Origin: Pelotomaculum sp. UBA5255
Lineage (GTDB): Bacteria > Bacillota > Desulfotomaculia > Desulfotomaculales > Pelotomaculaceae
DNA length: 10,851 nt
Direction of reading: 5' to 3'
NCBI GenBank assembly: GCA_002408725.1
Contig: DHTR01000025.1
Span: 1-10,851, forward strand
The translations under genes were made by a program, and so were the position numbers. Under the pieces are notes generated by a model, which made no database searches, was not told the DNA's origin, and was given only the letters and a program-made list of their open reading frames with translations. This document shows, piece by piece, positions 1 through 6,329 of this stretch; position 1 is the first letter of the stretch, and every line of letters begins with the position of its first letter.

Positions 1-435
1 TTATGTCCCTCACCGTAGCTTGCAGAAAGGGTAAGTATTTTTAATGACAATTGTTCTTAACACTCCCGAATGTTTTCCTATAGTTGTTACTCTTTCACCT
101 TAATCATTAACAAATCTTTTCCTTTTTAATACCTATATTGTGTGCTTTCACACCTGATTTTTATAAGCATTATCCCGAGATCATCTTCCTGCACCTTCCT
201 CAAGCGGGTTTGCGGGAACTCGACTTTACTTTTACCTGGTAATATTATAGGTACTAGTCCAATACCCCGACAATGGAAAAGCCAACCAGGTTTATACTTT
301 ACCTTTTACGACAAATATCCTGCCTAGAATTGTCTTTTTTTCTAGAAGCGGCAAATACTCTTTCTATTAAAAGCTGGCACATCGCACACAGATATGATTA
401 ATAAAAAGTAGGGATAAACTCTACACGTACGTGAC
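1..435. other. Intergenic region, no supported gene
   Basis: AT-rich stretch with stops in all frames and no open frame that has a convincing start and ribosome binding site. On the minus strand a frame stays open for about 59 codons (roughly 305 to 126) but has no usable start codon and no recognisable product. Two small dyads are visible: GTGTG-CTTT-CACAC at 140-153 and the 10-base palindrome CACGTACGTG at 424-433, just downstream of the stop of the minus-strand zinc-ribbon gene. Neither has a T-run that would make it an obvious terminator. The first 40 bases could be the tail of a gene outside the window, but no frame shows it. Confidence 0.5.
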
Positions 436-765
436 TTAAGCCTTTAATAACGCTCTTGCATCATCCGCGTCATTATTTCGAACCTGGATTTCAACTACTG
501 CGTTAAAAGCACCACTTTGAACGGGCAGAATGCCCTGAAGCATCTCACCCTTGGCGAAATATTTTATACCAGCCCCATCCAGAATGGATTTGACAATGGC
601 AAGAAGCCCTAGATCAGCAGTGGCAAAAACCGTAACGAGGCTAGAATACTCGGGTTTTAATGGAGCTTCATTATTCTGTGTCAATTTTTCAATCAATAGC
701 ACCTTGCATTTTGGGCACTCCATAATACCACCGACATATTCGTACCTGCATTTTGGACAAAACAT
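436..765 (-). CDS. Zinc-ribbon protein with DUF2007 (putative signal-transducing) domain
   Basis: Small cytoplasmic protein of 109 residues. The N-terminus carries a zinc-ribbon-like knuckle, with CPKC at residues 3-6 and a second CPKC at 17-20, which together would bind one zinc ion. Residues of about 40-109 resemble DUF2007, a ferredoxin-like fold family annotated as putative prokaryotic signal-transducing protein; the pattern of an initial VFATAD strand, a helix AIVKSILDGAGI, and a closing DADDARALLKA helix fits it. The exact role of this family is not established. I place the start at the ATG at 765 because AGGGGGAG lies about nine bases upstream; the frame remains open for another 32 codons but that extension has no comparable site and no conserved look. 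It is transcribed alone, divergent from the SDR gene. Fold assignment is from pattern recognition; ligand and partner are unknown. Confidence 0.75.
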   Translation of the reverse strand: MFCPKCRYEYVGGIMECPKCKVLLIEKLTQNNEAPLKPEYSSLVTVFATADLGLLAIVKSILDGAGIKYFAKGEMLQGILPVQSGAFNAVVEIQVRNNDADDARALLKA

Positions 766-884
766 ATTAAGAACTCCCCCTGTACAACTTTCTTCTACGA
801 TTAACCAATTTTTCCTTCCAATAAATATTACAACAGCGCTGCACCTTCCGTCCAGAAACAAACACTGGATTTTAGGGATTTGGA

Positions 885-925
885 GGGGAAACCCCAGATA
901 TACCTCGCACGAATTATGGTATAAT
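885..925 (+). promoter_or_regulatory. Extended -10 promoter of the SDR gene, with small GC dyad
   Basis: A perfect extended -10 element, TGGTATAAT, lies at 917-925, about 50 bases before the SDR start, and no good -35 hexamer sits 17 bases upstream, as is common for extended -10 promoters. A dyad GGGG-AAA-CCCC at 885-895 falls just upstream of the expected -35 position and could be a regulator site. The promoter call is by consensus only. Confidence 0.5.
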
Positions 926-976
926 TATTTGGAATAACATAGATAGTATCTGTGAGGAATTAAGGGGAAATTAAGT

Positions 977-1741
977 ATGGTGAAAAGTCTTTTTGATTTA
1001 ACCGGCAGGGTGGCCCTGGTAACTGGCGCAGGGCAGGGTCTGGGTAGGGGTTATGCTGGAGCCCTTGCGGGCGCCGGCGCAACCGTGGTTTGTCTGGATA
1101 AAGACCTGCCTGCAACCCGGCAGACCATGGAAATGAATAAGCAGGGAGATGCCCAAACCGAGGTGGTTCAGTGCGACATAACCGATCTGGCCAGGATCAA
1201 GGAAGTACTGAAAAGCATCAAGAATTGTTATGGCCGACTAGACATCCTCGTCAACAACGCCGGCGTGGAAATTGCTGAGGAGATTCTGGATGTCACACCG
1301 GAACACTACGATCAGATCATGGCCGTAAATTTAAAAGGTCTGTTCTTTACAGCGCAGGAAGCGGCCAGGTATATGATTGCGCAGAAGAGCGGGAAGATAA
1401 TTAACCAGGGGTCCCTCGGCAGTTTTATCGGTCTGGCCGGGTCTAGCGTGTATTGTGCCTCCAAGGGAGGATTACTTCAGTTTACCAGGGCTTTATCCAT
1501 CGAACTGGCTAGACACAACATCCAGGTGAACGCCATCGCCCCCGGGTATTTTCGCACAAGCATGACCGAGTCCTTTTTCCAGGATCCAGCCCACCGAAAA
1601 TGGATTGAAGAGCGGATCCCTGCGGGAAGGGTTGGTACAGCTGAAGATCTGGCGGGCACTGTAGTCTTTCTGGCCAGCAGCGCTTCTGATTACATTACCG
1701 GACAGACCATTGTCGTCGATGGCGGGTGGCTGGCCAGTTGA
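977..1741 (+). CDS. SDR-family NAD(P)-dependent oxidoreductase
   Basis: Classical short-chain dehydrogenase/reductase of 254 residues, the usual length of the family, acting on a hydroxyl/keto group with a nicotinamide cofactor in the cytoplasm. The sequence shows the Rossmann glycine motif TGAGQGLG (residues 16-23), NNAG at 93-96, an Asn at 118, and the catalytic set Ser146, Tyr159 and Lys163 in the spacing expected for classical SDRs. Asp41 at the end of the second strand suggests a preference for NAD(H) over NADP(H). The C-terminal part ends in the common GQTIVVDGGW motif. It resembles gluconate 5-dehydrogenase / 2-deoxygluconate 3-dehydrogenase-like and 3-oxoacyl-ACP reductase-like members, but substrate cannot be read from sequence. 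The ATG at 977 is preceded by AAGGGG. It appears monocistronic, and its end is only 28 bases from the convergent permease gene. Family certain, substrate open. Confidence 0.93.
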   Translation: MVKSLFDLTGRVALVTGAGQGLGRGYAGALAGAGATVVCLDKDLPATRQTMEMNKQGDAQTEVVQCDITDLARIKEVLKSIKNCYGRLDILVNNAGVEIAEEILDVTPEHYDQIMAVNLKGLFFTAQEAARYMIAQKSGKIINQGSLGSFIGLAGSSVYCASKGGLLQFTRALSIELARHNIQVNAIAPGYFRTSMTESFFQDPAHRKWIEERIPAGRVGTAEDLAGTVVFLASSASDYITGQTIVVDGGWLAS

Positions 1742-1769
1742 ATCAACTAAAATAAAAACCCATTATTAA

Positions 1770-2840
1770 TCAATAACGTAATTTTGCTATTATCCAGATT
1801 AGAAAAGGTATCCCATATTCGATAGGAATACTATATACGGGCCATATCTGTGAAGCGAAATATATTTCCTCAATAATATTCTGATAAACAAACACAGAAA
1901 ATGCTGTTATAATTATACCTACTGGCATGACAATGGATTGATGATATTTCAGACCAAGCAATTGCCCTAGACCAAGATTCAAAGCAAAATAGCAAATAAT
2001 GAGTTCTATAAACATAATTACGTACCAACTAATCGTCATTAACATCTTTAAAATATAACTGGCAGGTGCTTCTCCTATAGCTTCCAACGCCGGATAGACA
2101 TATCTTGCACTACTATCCACTCCAATTACCGTAATTGAACGGAATGTAGCTAGAGCTAATACTGTAAAGCCAATTAACACACCCAATATTGCAAACTTAT
2201 TAATTCTTTTTAATGAATCAACGTGATTAAGAATCATCGCAAATACTACAATAATACCAAAAGGAAAAGATGCTGGAATAATTGCAGCTTTAATTACTGG
2301 CATAAGGGAATTTTCCATTAATGGTAATAGACGGGATAATATTGCTTTGGGCATAATCACCGAGTCTATAATAATAAATAATGCAATGGCCACAGGCATA
2401 ATTATAATTGTGATTCTTGTAATAACTTCAATACCGGACCTTACTGCAAAAGCGGCAGTTATTGCAACAACTCCTTGAATAACTACTGCTGGGGTTTTGG
2501 GTAAAACCGCCAGACTTATAAAATCACCTATGTTTCTAAGAATTAAGCTAGACAAATGAAAGATGAACCAAAGGAAAATTAAACTAACGAATTTTCCCAA
2601 GTATGGCCCAAGAATTTCGTCACTATACTCGATTAATGTTTTGCCAGGAAATTTACTTTGCAAAGAGGACAGTACAAGGATAAGAAAAGCAGACGGCAGC
2701 ATTCCTAAGAAGAGAGCTAACAGTGCATCCTGTCTTGCTGAGACAATGAGAGCAGACGGTATAAACATTAACGCTGTCCCAATTATGAGGCTGGTAACCA
2801 AAACCATAAAGTTACTTTGAGAGATTGATTGACGGCTCAT
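1770..2840 (-). CDS. GerAB/YndE-type spore germination permease (orphan)
   Basis: Polytopic membrane protein of 356 residues with about ten hydrophobic helices, typical length and layout of the endospore germination permease family (Pfam Spore_permease, APC superfamily). GerAB proteins sit in the spore inner membrane and form germinant receptors with a GerAA-type and a GerAC-type subunit; some members respond to amino acids such as alanine. Visible family features are a short N-terminal tail followed by a first helix at about 10-32, the FPGKTLIEYS segment at 64-73 after the second helix, and the run of very hydrophobic helices to the C-terminus. The ATG at 2840 has AAAGGTG upstream. No GerAA or GerAC gene lies next to it in this window, so it is an orphan subunit here. 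It is clearly more AT-rich than the flanking SDR and yqeB genes. I could not identify a convincing forespore sigma-G promoter. An uptake role rather than a germination role cannot be excluded. Confidence 0.87.
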   Translation of the reverse strand: MSRQSISQSNFMVLVTSLIIGTALMFIPSALIVSARQDALLALFLGMLPSAFLILVLSSLQSKFPGKTLIEYSDEILGPYLGKFVSLIFLWFIFHLSSLILRNIGDFISLAVLPKTPAVVIQGVVAITAAFAVRSGIEVITRITIIIMPVAIALFIIIDSVIMPKAILSRLLPLMENSLMPVIKAAIIPASFPFGIIVVFAMILNHVDSLKRINKFAILGVLIGFTVLALATFRSITVIGVDSSARYVYPALEAIGEAPASYILKMLMTISWYVIMFIELIICYFALNLGLGQLLGLKYHQSIVMPVGIIITAFSVFVYQNIIEEIYFASQIWPVYSIPIEYGIPFLIWIIAKLRY

Positions 2841-2860
2841 ATTACACCTTTAAAAACTGG

Positions 2861-2872
2861 AATTGTTCAATT
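2861..2872. repeat. Short inverted repeat upstream of the permease gene
   Basis: AATTG-TT-CAATT, a 12-base dyad about 20 bases before the permease start codon. It could be a regulator site, but it is short and AT-rich and could arise by chance. Confidence 0.25.
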
Positions 2873-2977
2873 GGGCGGTTGTGACTGATAACCATATTTT
2901 ACTTAATAATTTTAAATATATACTAAGACTCGTTTTTCTTGAATCCAGGGTAAATTTTTTCGCTCTTCCGTTAATTA

Positions 2978-3014
2978 AAAAAAGACCTCGACTTTTAAGG
3001 TTGAGGTCTTTTTT
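2978..3014 (-). terminator. Strong bidirectional intrinsic terminator
   Basis: AAAAAAGACCTC (2978-2989) pairs with GAGGTCTTTTTT (3003-3014), with further pairs towards a small loop. The A-run on one side and T-run on the other give a U-tract in both directions. Placed 93 bases beyond the yqeB stop, it most likely terminates yqeB transcription and keeps it from reading into the permease gene. Confidence 0.8.
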
Positions 3015-3021
3015 ATCTTCC

Positions 3022-3049
3022 ATCCCGTATAGCTATTCCTATACGGGAT
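3022..3049. repeat. Perfect 11-bp stem-loop between yqeB and its terminator
   Basis: ATCCCGTATAG (3022-3032) is the exact reverse complement of CTATACGGGAT (3039-3049), separated by a six-base loop. It lacks a T-run on either side, so it is not a classical terminator by itself. In the yqeB transcript it would fold just ahead of the terminator hairpin, where such structures may stabilise the 3' end; it could also be a protein-binding palindrome. Confidence 0.6.
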
Positions 3050-3106
3050 TCAATAAATTTCATTTTTCTACAATTATACTTATCTTTGAGGGGAAATAAA
3101 TGGCTG

Positions 3107-3922
3107 TCAAACATTCTTCCCCTCCTGTGCCGCTAAAAAATGAAACACTGCCTCCAAAACCCCGCCGCCAACAGCCAGTGCCTTATCGGAGATAGTATCA
3201 TACTCGGCGTCCTTTCGCGGATCGATGTCACCAATCTTTGTTCCCTTAGGCACCCAAACATCGTCTTTGAGCATACCCCTGATTACTCCCGCTATTGCGG
3301 CCTGCACTGGTGTTGTTTCCACATGGGCCACAACATCGCCTTTTTCCACCAGATCCCCTATGGACCGGCGTGACACCACCGTCCCGTCCACCGGCGCCCT
3401 CAATAGCCTTCCCCAGGTATGGCCGTCGATAGCTCCCGGACTACCTGTGTCGGGAATTGCACTGCCACTGTAGATAACCCGACCCAGGTTGTGCCCTCTG
3501 CAGGTTTCGATAACCGCGTGAACATCTACCCCGGCAGTAAATCCAGGCCCTAAACCAATTACTAGAGGGGCCTCATGGATGGTCGTACCCAAATTTCGCT
3601 TAGCAATTCTTGCATCCACCACCACTGTGGGGCGTAGCTGTTTCACCACAACAGCTTCGGGATCAACCAGCACAGGCAGGATCTTATTTTTAAGCAGGCT
3701 CAGGGCGTGTTCCACTGTTTCAGCCAGGCAGGCATTAACTCCTTCAATATTGACCGTTCCCGCAAATACTACCTCGGCGAAGGCTACTTTTCTTCTGACC
3801 ACCAGCGGCTTACTTATTTCTGTCATGATCACATCCAGGCCGCATTTAATAAGACGGTAAGCAGCGCCTGAGGCAAGATCGCCGGCGCCCCTTATGATAA
3901 CCATTGATTTATTCGGATTCAA
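3107..3922 (-). CDS. yqeB: YqeB-type selenium-dependent molybdenum hydroxylase system protein
   Basis: Cytoplasmic protein of 271 residues that I recognise as the YqeB / EF2563 family. It co-occurs with selenium-dependent molybdenum hydroxylases (xanthine dehydrogenase-like enzymes) and is thought to help mature their selenium-containing molybdenum cofactor; the reaction is not established. Residues 8-19 hold a Rossmann-like strand-loop with the RGAGDLASG signature, and a second glycine loop, GLGPGF, is at 123-128. Residues 173-217 look like a lipoyl/biotinyl-type beta barrel (a LLRAPVDGTVV strand and a VEKGDVVAHVE hairpin). The C-terminus holds a VGGGVLEAV helix. I use a TTG start at 3922 because GGTGG sits five bases upstream; the in-frame ATG at 3904 has no such site. 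Its usual partners (yqeC, a MobA-like protein, selD, the hydroxylase subunits) are not in this window, and it ends in its own terminator. Confidence 0.87.
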   Translation of the reverse strand: MNPNKSMVIIRGAGDLASGAAYRLIKCGLDVIMTEISKPLVVRRKVAFAEVVFAGTVNIEGVNACLAETVEHALSLLKNKILPVLVDPEAVVVKQLRPTVVVDARIAKRNLGTTIHEAPLVIGLGPGFTAGVDVHAVIETCRGHNLGRVIYSGSAIPDTGSPGAIDGHTWGRLLRAPVDGTVVSRRSIGDLVEKGDVVAHVETTPVQAAIAGVIRGMLKDDVWVPKGTKIGDIDPRKDAEYDTISDKALAVGGGVLEAVFHFLAAQEGKNV

Positions 3923-4331
3923 TTATTCCACCACCACTAAGTGCTTCTAAAGTGTTTTAATTCTTGCATATTTCTATTTTACACAAGCTGGAGCATGGAA
4001 CATAAATTAATCACCTAACTTTATTATTCCCACCGGTACAATGCGCATGCATGTTCGCTATATAATACTATTTTAAGTTCTATTATGAGCTACGTTAGTA
4101 TGTATAAAATTTTACCAATACTATAGAATGCAGTATTAATAAAACAACTAAGACCCCACTTGCATTATTTTATTTATTATAACTGATATTGCATATAGTA
4201 GTATACTTAAGTCAAGGTTCCATTTTATAAAGACGGAGGCTGTTCTGCTGTCGCCGATATGTGGCCGGAGGACGGAAGAGCAACTTCCTGCATCTAACCT
4301 TACTGTTTTCATTTGAAAACTCTTTTGAAAC
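3923..4331. other. AT-rich gap with a GC-rich islet, no supported gene
   Basis: The 409 bases between yqeB and the thioesterase stop contain no gene I can support. A GTG-started minus-strand frame of 66 codons (4348-4148) overlaps the thioesterase stop but has no good ribosome binding site or familiar domain. A TATAAT on the plus strand at 4061-4066 has no matching -35 and no gene to serve. Small dyads occur at 4117-4137 (AATACT/AGTATT) and 4305-4320 (GTTTTC-ATTT-GAAAAC); the latter may be the weak end of the thioesterase transcript. Bases 4233-4290 are strikingly more GC-rich than the rest of the gap. Confidence 0.45.
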
Positions 4332-4811
4332 TTATTCTTCTTTGTCACCTGCGGAAAGCACGCGGCTTATGAAAATGCCCTTACCGCTAACAATTTTTTT
4401 GAGGTTTGCGGATTTTATAATACACTCCGTCAGGACGATGGTGCCACCCCTGTGGACTATCCAACCTTCAGCAGTCAGTTCGTCACCAACGCTGGGCTTG
4501 CTCAGGTAGTTGACCGTTAGTTCTGCGGTAACCGGTTGAAGACCAACGGAACGCACGGCGCCTCCCATGCAAGTGTCCGCCATGGTAGCTAAAACACCCC
4601 CGTGGATACCACCATAATAATTTTTACATTTTTCCCCTAATACTAAAAAGAGACGGCAATAATTCTCTGCAAGTTTGGTAATTTTTATACCGACCCACTC
4701 GGCAAAAGGACTCATGCAGTATTGACGGAATATTTCCTCTACGTTGGCAGAAGATCTGAACTTTTCAATTATTTCTTCACTGTGTTTCATTTTTTTATTT
4801 ATTATTTTCAC
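4332..4811 (-). CDS. PaaI-family hotdog-fold thioesterase
   Basis: Predicted acyl-CoA thioesterase of the PaaI / hotdog superfamily, cytoplasmic, hydrolysing an acyl- or aryl-CoA to the free acid and CoA. With the chosen start it has 159 residues. The diagnostic segment is YYGGIHGGVLATMADTCMGGA, where the HGG turn has His at residue 70 and the likely catalytic Asp is at 79 on the central helix; the later strands TAELTVNYLSKP and AEGWIVHRGGTIVLTE follow the family order. The start is uncertain: GTG at 4811 has AGGA ten bases upstream; ATG at 4790 (152 residues) begins nearer to the usual family N-terminus but lacks a Shine-Dalgarno; ATG at 4829 lies four bases after the padR stop and could be reached by coupling. 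It is the second gene of a two-gene unit behind padR, so it is probably controlled by that regulator. The substrate cannot be deduced. Confidence 0.87.
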   Translation of the reverse strand: MKIINKKMKHSEEIIEKFRSSANVEEIFRQYCMSPFAEWVGIKITKLAENYCRLFLVLGEKCKNYYGGIHGGVLATMADTCMGGAVRSVGLQPVTAELTVNYLSKPSVGDELTAEGWIVHRGGTIVLTECIIKSANLKKIVSGKGIFISRVLSAGDKEE

Positions 4812-4833
4812 TCGTTTAAAGTCCTGCATTGGT

Positions 4834-5379
4834 TTAAGTAGAACTAATTTTAAGCTTTTCAATAATTTCCAGTAATAATTTTTCTTCAGCTTCACGGAAA
4901 GCACTTAGAGTTTTAACCACTGCACTTTCTTTGAATTTTACCTCTCTTGGAGAAGAAGCGATTTCCCTTAATCTCCTTATGTTTGATTTACCCCTGGCGA
5001 GCCTTTGCATTAAACAATTAGCTATCTCTTCAGGGGACAGAAGATCGGAGGTTTCAAGACCAACACTCAGGTCCAGGTAATACCACTCGAAACTGGAGAG
5101 AAGCCTCTTCGAAGCTTCAATCAGGGCCATTTTACCTGGATCTGTAATATAGTACCTTTTCCTTTCGGGCATTCTGCCTTCTTTTTCTTTTTGCGAATAA
5201 ACCAATTCTTTTTCCTCTAGCCTCTTTAATACCTGGTAGATGGAGGCCACTCCAATCTTGACCCATCTCCTTGTATCCCGGCTATCAATTGTTTTGTCAA
5301 TCTCATAGGCATAAGAGGGTTTTTCATTTACAATACTGAGTAAAATAACCTCAATATTCGATAATAATATTTGAACCAT
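4834..5379 (-). CDS. PadR-family transcriptional regulator
   Basis: Cytoplasmic DNA-binding repressor-type protein of 181 residues. The N-terminal PadR winged helix spans about residues 4-85: the first helix ILLSIVNEKPSYAYEI, the recognition helix SIYQVLKRLEEKELV (47-61), and a wing ending in PERKRYYIT (71-79). A helical C-terminal half (about 90-178), as in the longer PadR/AphA-type members, would mediate dimerisation. PadR proteins usually repress their own gene and a neighbouring detoxification or metabolic gene, often releasing DNA on binding a phenolic or other small molecule. Here the downstream gene is a PaaI-type thioesterase on the same strand with at most 22 bases between them. The ATG at 5379 is preceded by AAGGTG. 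An AT-rich palindrome lies directly upstream and is a candidate site for autoregulation. Effector unknown. Confidence 0.92.
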   Translation of the reverse strand: MVQILLSNIEVILLSIVNEKPSYAYEIDKTIDSRDTRRWVKIGVASIYQVLKRLEEKELVYSQKEKEGRMPERKRYYITDPGKMALIEASKRLLSSFEWYYLDLSVGLETSDLLSPEEIANCLMQRLARGKSNIRRLREIASSPREVKFKESAVVKTLSAFREAEEKLLLEIIEKLKISST

Positions 5380-5400
5380 TGTTTATTCACCTTATACATT

Positions 5401-5427
5401 ATTATAATCAAAGAATAAATTATTCTT
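5401..5427 (-). promoter_or_regulatory. Candidate promoter and operator of the padR-thioesterase operon
   Basis: Reading on the minus strand, TATAAT (5406-5401) can serve as -10 for padR. Immediately upstream is AAGAATAAATTATTCTT (5411-5427), a perfect eight-base inverted repeat around one central base, filling the spacer between the -10 and the expected -35. A dimeric PadR protein bound there would block the polymerase, which fits autorepression. A second TATAAT occurs at 5438-5433. The -35 regions are weak, and the palindrome is pure A/T apart from one G and one C. Confidence 0.45.
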
Positions 5428-5555
5428 ATTATATTATATAGTAGTATGCCGAAAAAATAAATAGTCTTTTAAGAATTAAATTATGCATCAAAATGCTATC
5501 TATGGATGATGTCATCAGTAAACATAGAAAACCGGCGTCGGCACTGTTGGCAATA

Positions 5556-5579
5556 CCTGGTTTCTAGAATAAAACCAGG
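5556..5579. repeat. Stem-loop in the gap between padR and ppiB
   Basis: CCTGGTTT (5556-5563) pairs exactly with AAACCAGG (5572-5579) around an eight-base loop. It is not followed by a T-run. It sits between the ppiB terminator and the padR promoter region in an otherwise featureless stretch, so its role is unknown. A smaller dyad, GATGA-TG-TCATC, is at 5505-5516. I find no gene in 5440-5625. Confidence 0.45.
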
Positions 5580-5625
5580 GGAATAACAACGTAAAGTTTG
5601 AGAACTGGTTTTAGTTTGTCAATAG

Positions 5626-5653
5626 AAAAGCAGGGTTAACTTACCCTGCTTTT
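5626..5653 (-). terminator. Intrinsic terminator of the peptidyl-prolyl isomerase gene
   Basis: AAAAGCAGGGT (5626-5636) pairs perfectly with ACCCTGCTTTT (5643-5653) around a six-base loop, giving an 11-bp stem ending in TTTT on the minus strand, 36 bases past the ppiB stop. Confidence 0.75.
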
Positions 5654-5688
5654 CCCTTAATATTACTATTAAAGAACCAACCTTCACC

Positions 5689-6120
5689 TTATTCCTCGAC
5701 AATAGTTACTTTATTCATCTTATCACCCACAACAATTTGATCGACCACTTCCATACCCTCAATGACTTTGCCGAAAACAGTATGTACCCCGTCGAGATGA
5801 GGCTGCGGCTCGTAGACAATAAAAAACTGGCTTCCGCCGGTATCGCGACCCCGGTGAGCCATGGAAAGCGAACCACGTTCGTGTTTGTGCGGGTTCCCTT
5901 TGGTTTCGCAGGGAATTGTGTACCCCGGGCCGCCGGTTCCATTGCCGGCAGGGCAACCCCCCTGGGCTACGAATCCCTTGATAATCCGATGAAATAAAAG
6001 CCCGTTGTAAAAACCCTGCTTAATCAGTTTTTCAAAATTGGCCACTGTGCCTGGCGCATCCTTTTCAAATAGCTCAATTTCAATTTTGCCTTGATCCATT
6101 TCGATAACTGCTTTTTTCAT
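5689..6120 (-). CDS. ppiB: Cyclophilin-type peptidyl-prolyl cis-trans isomerase
   Basis: Single-domain bacterial cyclophilin of 143 residues, the normal size for cytoplasmic PpiB-like enzymes, which speed cis-trans isomerisation of X-Pro bonds during folding. No signal peptide is visible. The active-site motifs are all present: FHRIIKGF at 43-50 with the catalytic Arg45, QGG at 53-55, GSLSMAHR at 83-90, SQFFI at 97-101, HLDG at 108-111, and the closing [13 protein letters not shown] strand-helix. The Trp found in cyclosporin-sensitive eukaryotic cyclophilins is replaced by His108, as in many bacterial forms. I start at the ATG at 6120, because GAGG lies seven bases upstream of it; the in-frame ATG at 6126 would be too close to that site. 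It is monocistronic, with its own promoter and terminator, and divergent from the histidine kinase. Confidence 0.95.
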   Translation of the reverse strand: MKKAVIEMDQGKIEIELFEKDAPGTVANFEKLIKQGFYNGLLFHRIIKGFVAQGGCPAGNGTGGPGYTIPCETKGNPHKHERGSLSMAHRGRDTGGSQFFIVYEPQPHLDGVHTVFGKVIEGMEVVDQIVVGDKMNKVTIVEE

Positions 6121-6151
6121 TCCCATACCTCACTCTTTTGTGTTTCCATCT

Positions 6152-6160
6152 ATAATACCA
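6152..6160 (-). promoter_or_regulatory. Extended -10 promoter of ppiB
   Basis: On the minus strand the sequence reads TGGTATTAT, an extended -10 element about 32 bases before the ppiB start codon, with only a weak -35. It is the same arrangement as the TGGTATAAT upstream of the SDR gene. Confidence 0.45.
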
Positions 6161-6250
6161 CAAAATGCTCTATTTCATAATTAAAAGGTTGCATCTTATT
6201 GACAATTAAATTTTTTTAAAAACTTTGATTCGACAGTTTTCCCGAAGGAA

Positions 6251-6296
6251 TCATGATGGCTCATGACAAATATAAGTCTTCTACATAATGTATAAT
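6251..6296 (+). promoter_or_regulatory. Candidate promoter and dyad upstream of the histidine kinase
   Basis: TATAAT at 6291-6296 lies 34 bases before the TTG start of the kinase and 20 bases before its ribosome binding site. A -35-like ATGACA (6263-6268) is 22 bases away, too far for an ideal promoter. TCATGA occurs twice, at 6251-6256 and 6261-6266, forming a 16-base inverted repeat that would overlap the polymerase site and may bind a regulator. A perfect TTGACA at 6199-6204 has no matching -10. Confidence 0.35.
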
Positions 6297-6329
6297 AATA
6301 GGATTTTCTTGTATTGGAGGTTAGATAAC

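Noticed and set aside
126..305. Minus-strand frame open for about 59 codons
   Set aside because: It has no usable start codon or ribosome binding site, and an open stretch of that length is expected by chance at moderate frequency. A remnant cannot be excluded.
4148..4348. 66-codon minus-strand frame overlapping the thioesterase stop
   Set aside because: GTG start without a convincing Shine-Dalgarno, no domain, and it lies mainly in an AT-rich gap.
6199..6204. Perfect TTGACA upstream of the kinase as a -35 box
   Set aside because: No acceptable -10 hexamer lies 16-18 bases downstream; the TATAAT at 6291 is far too distant.
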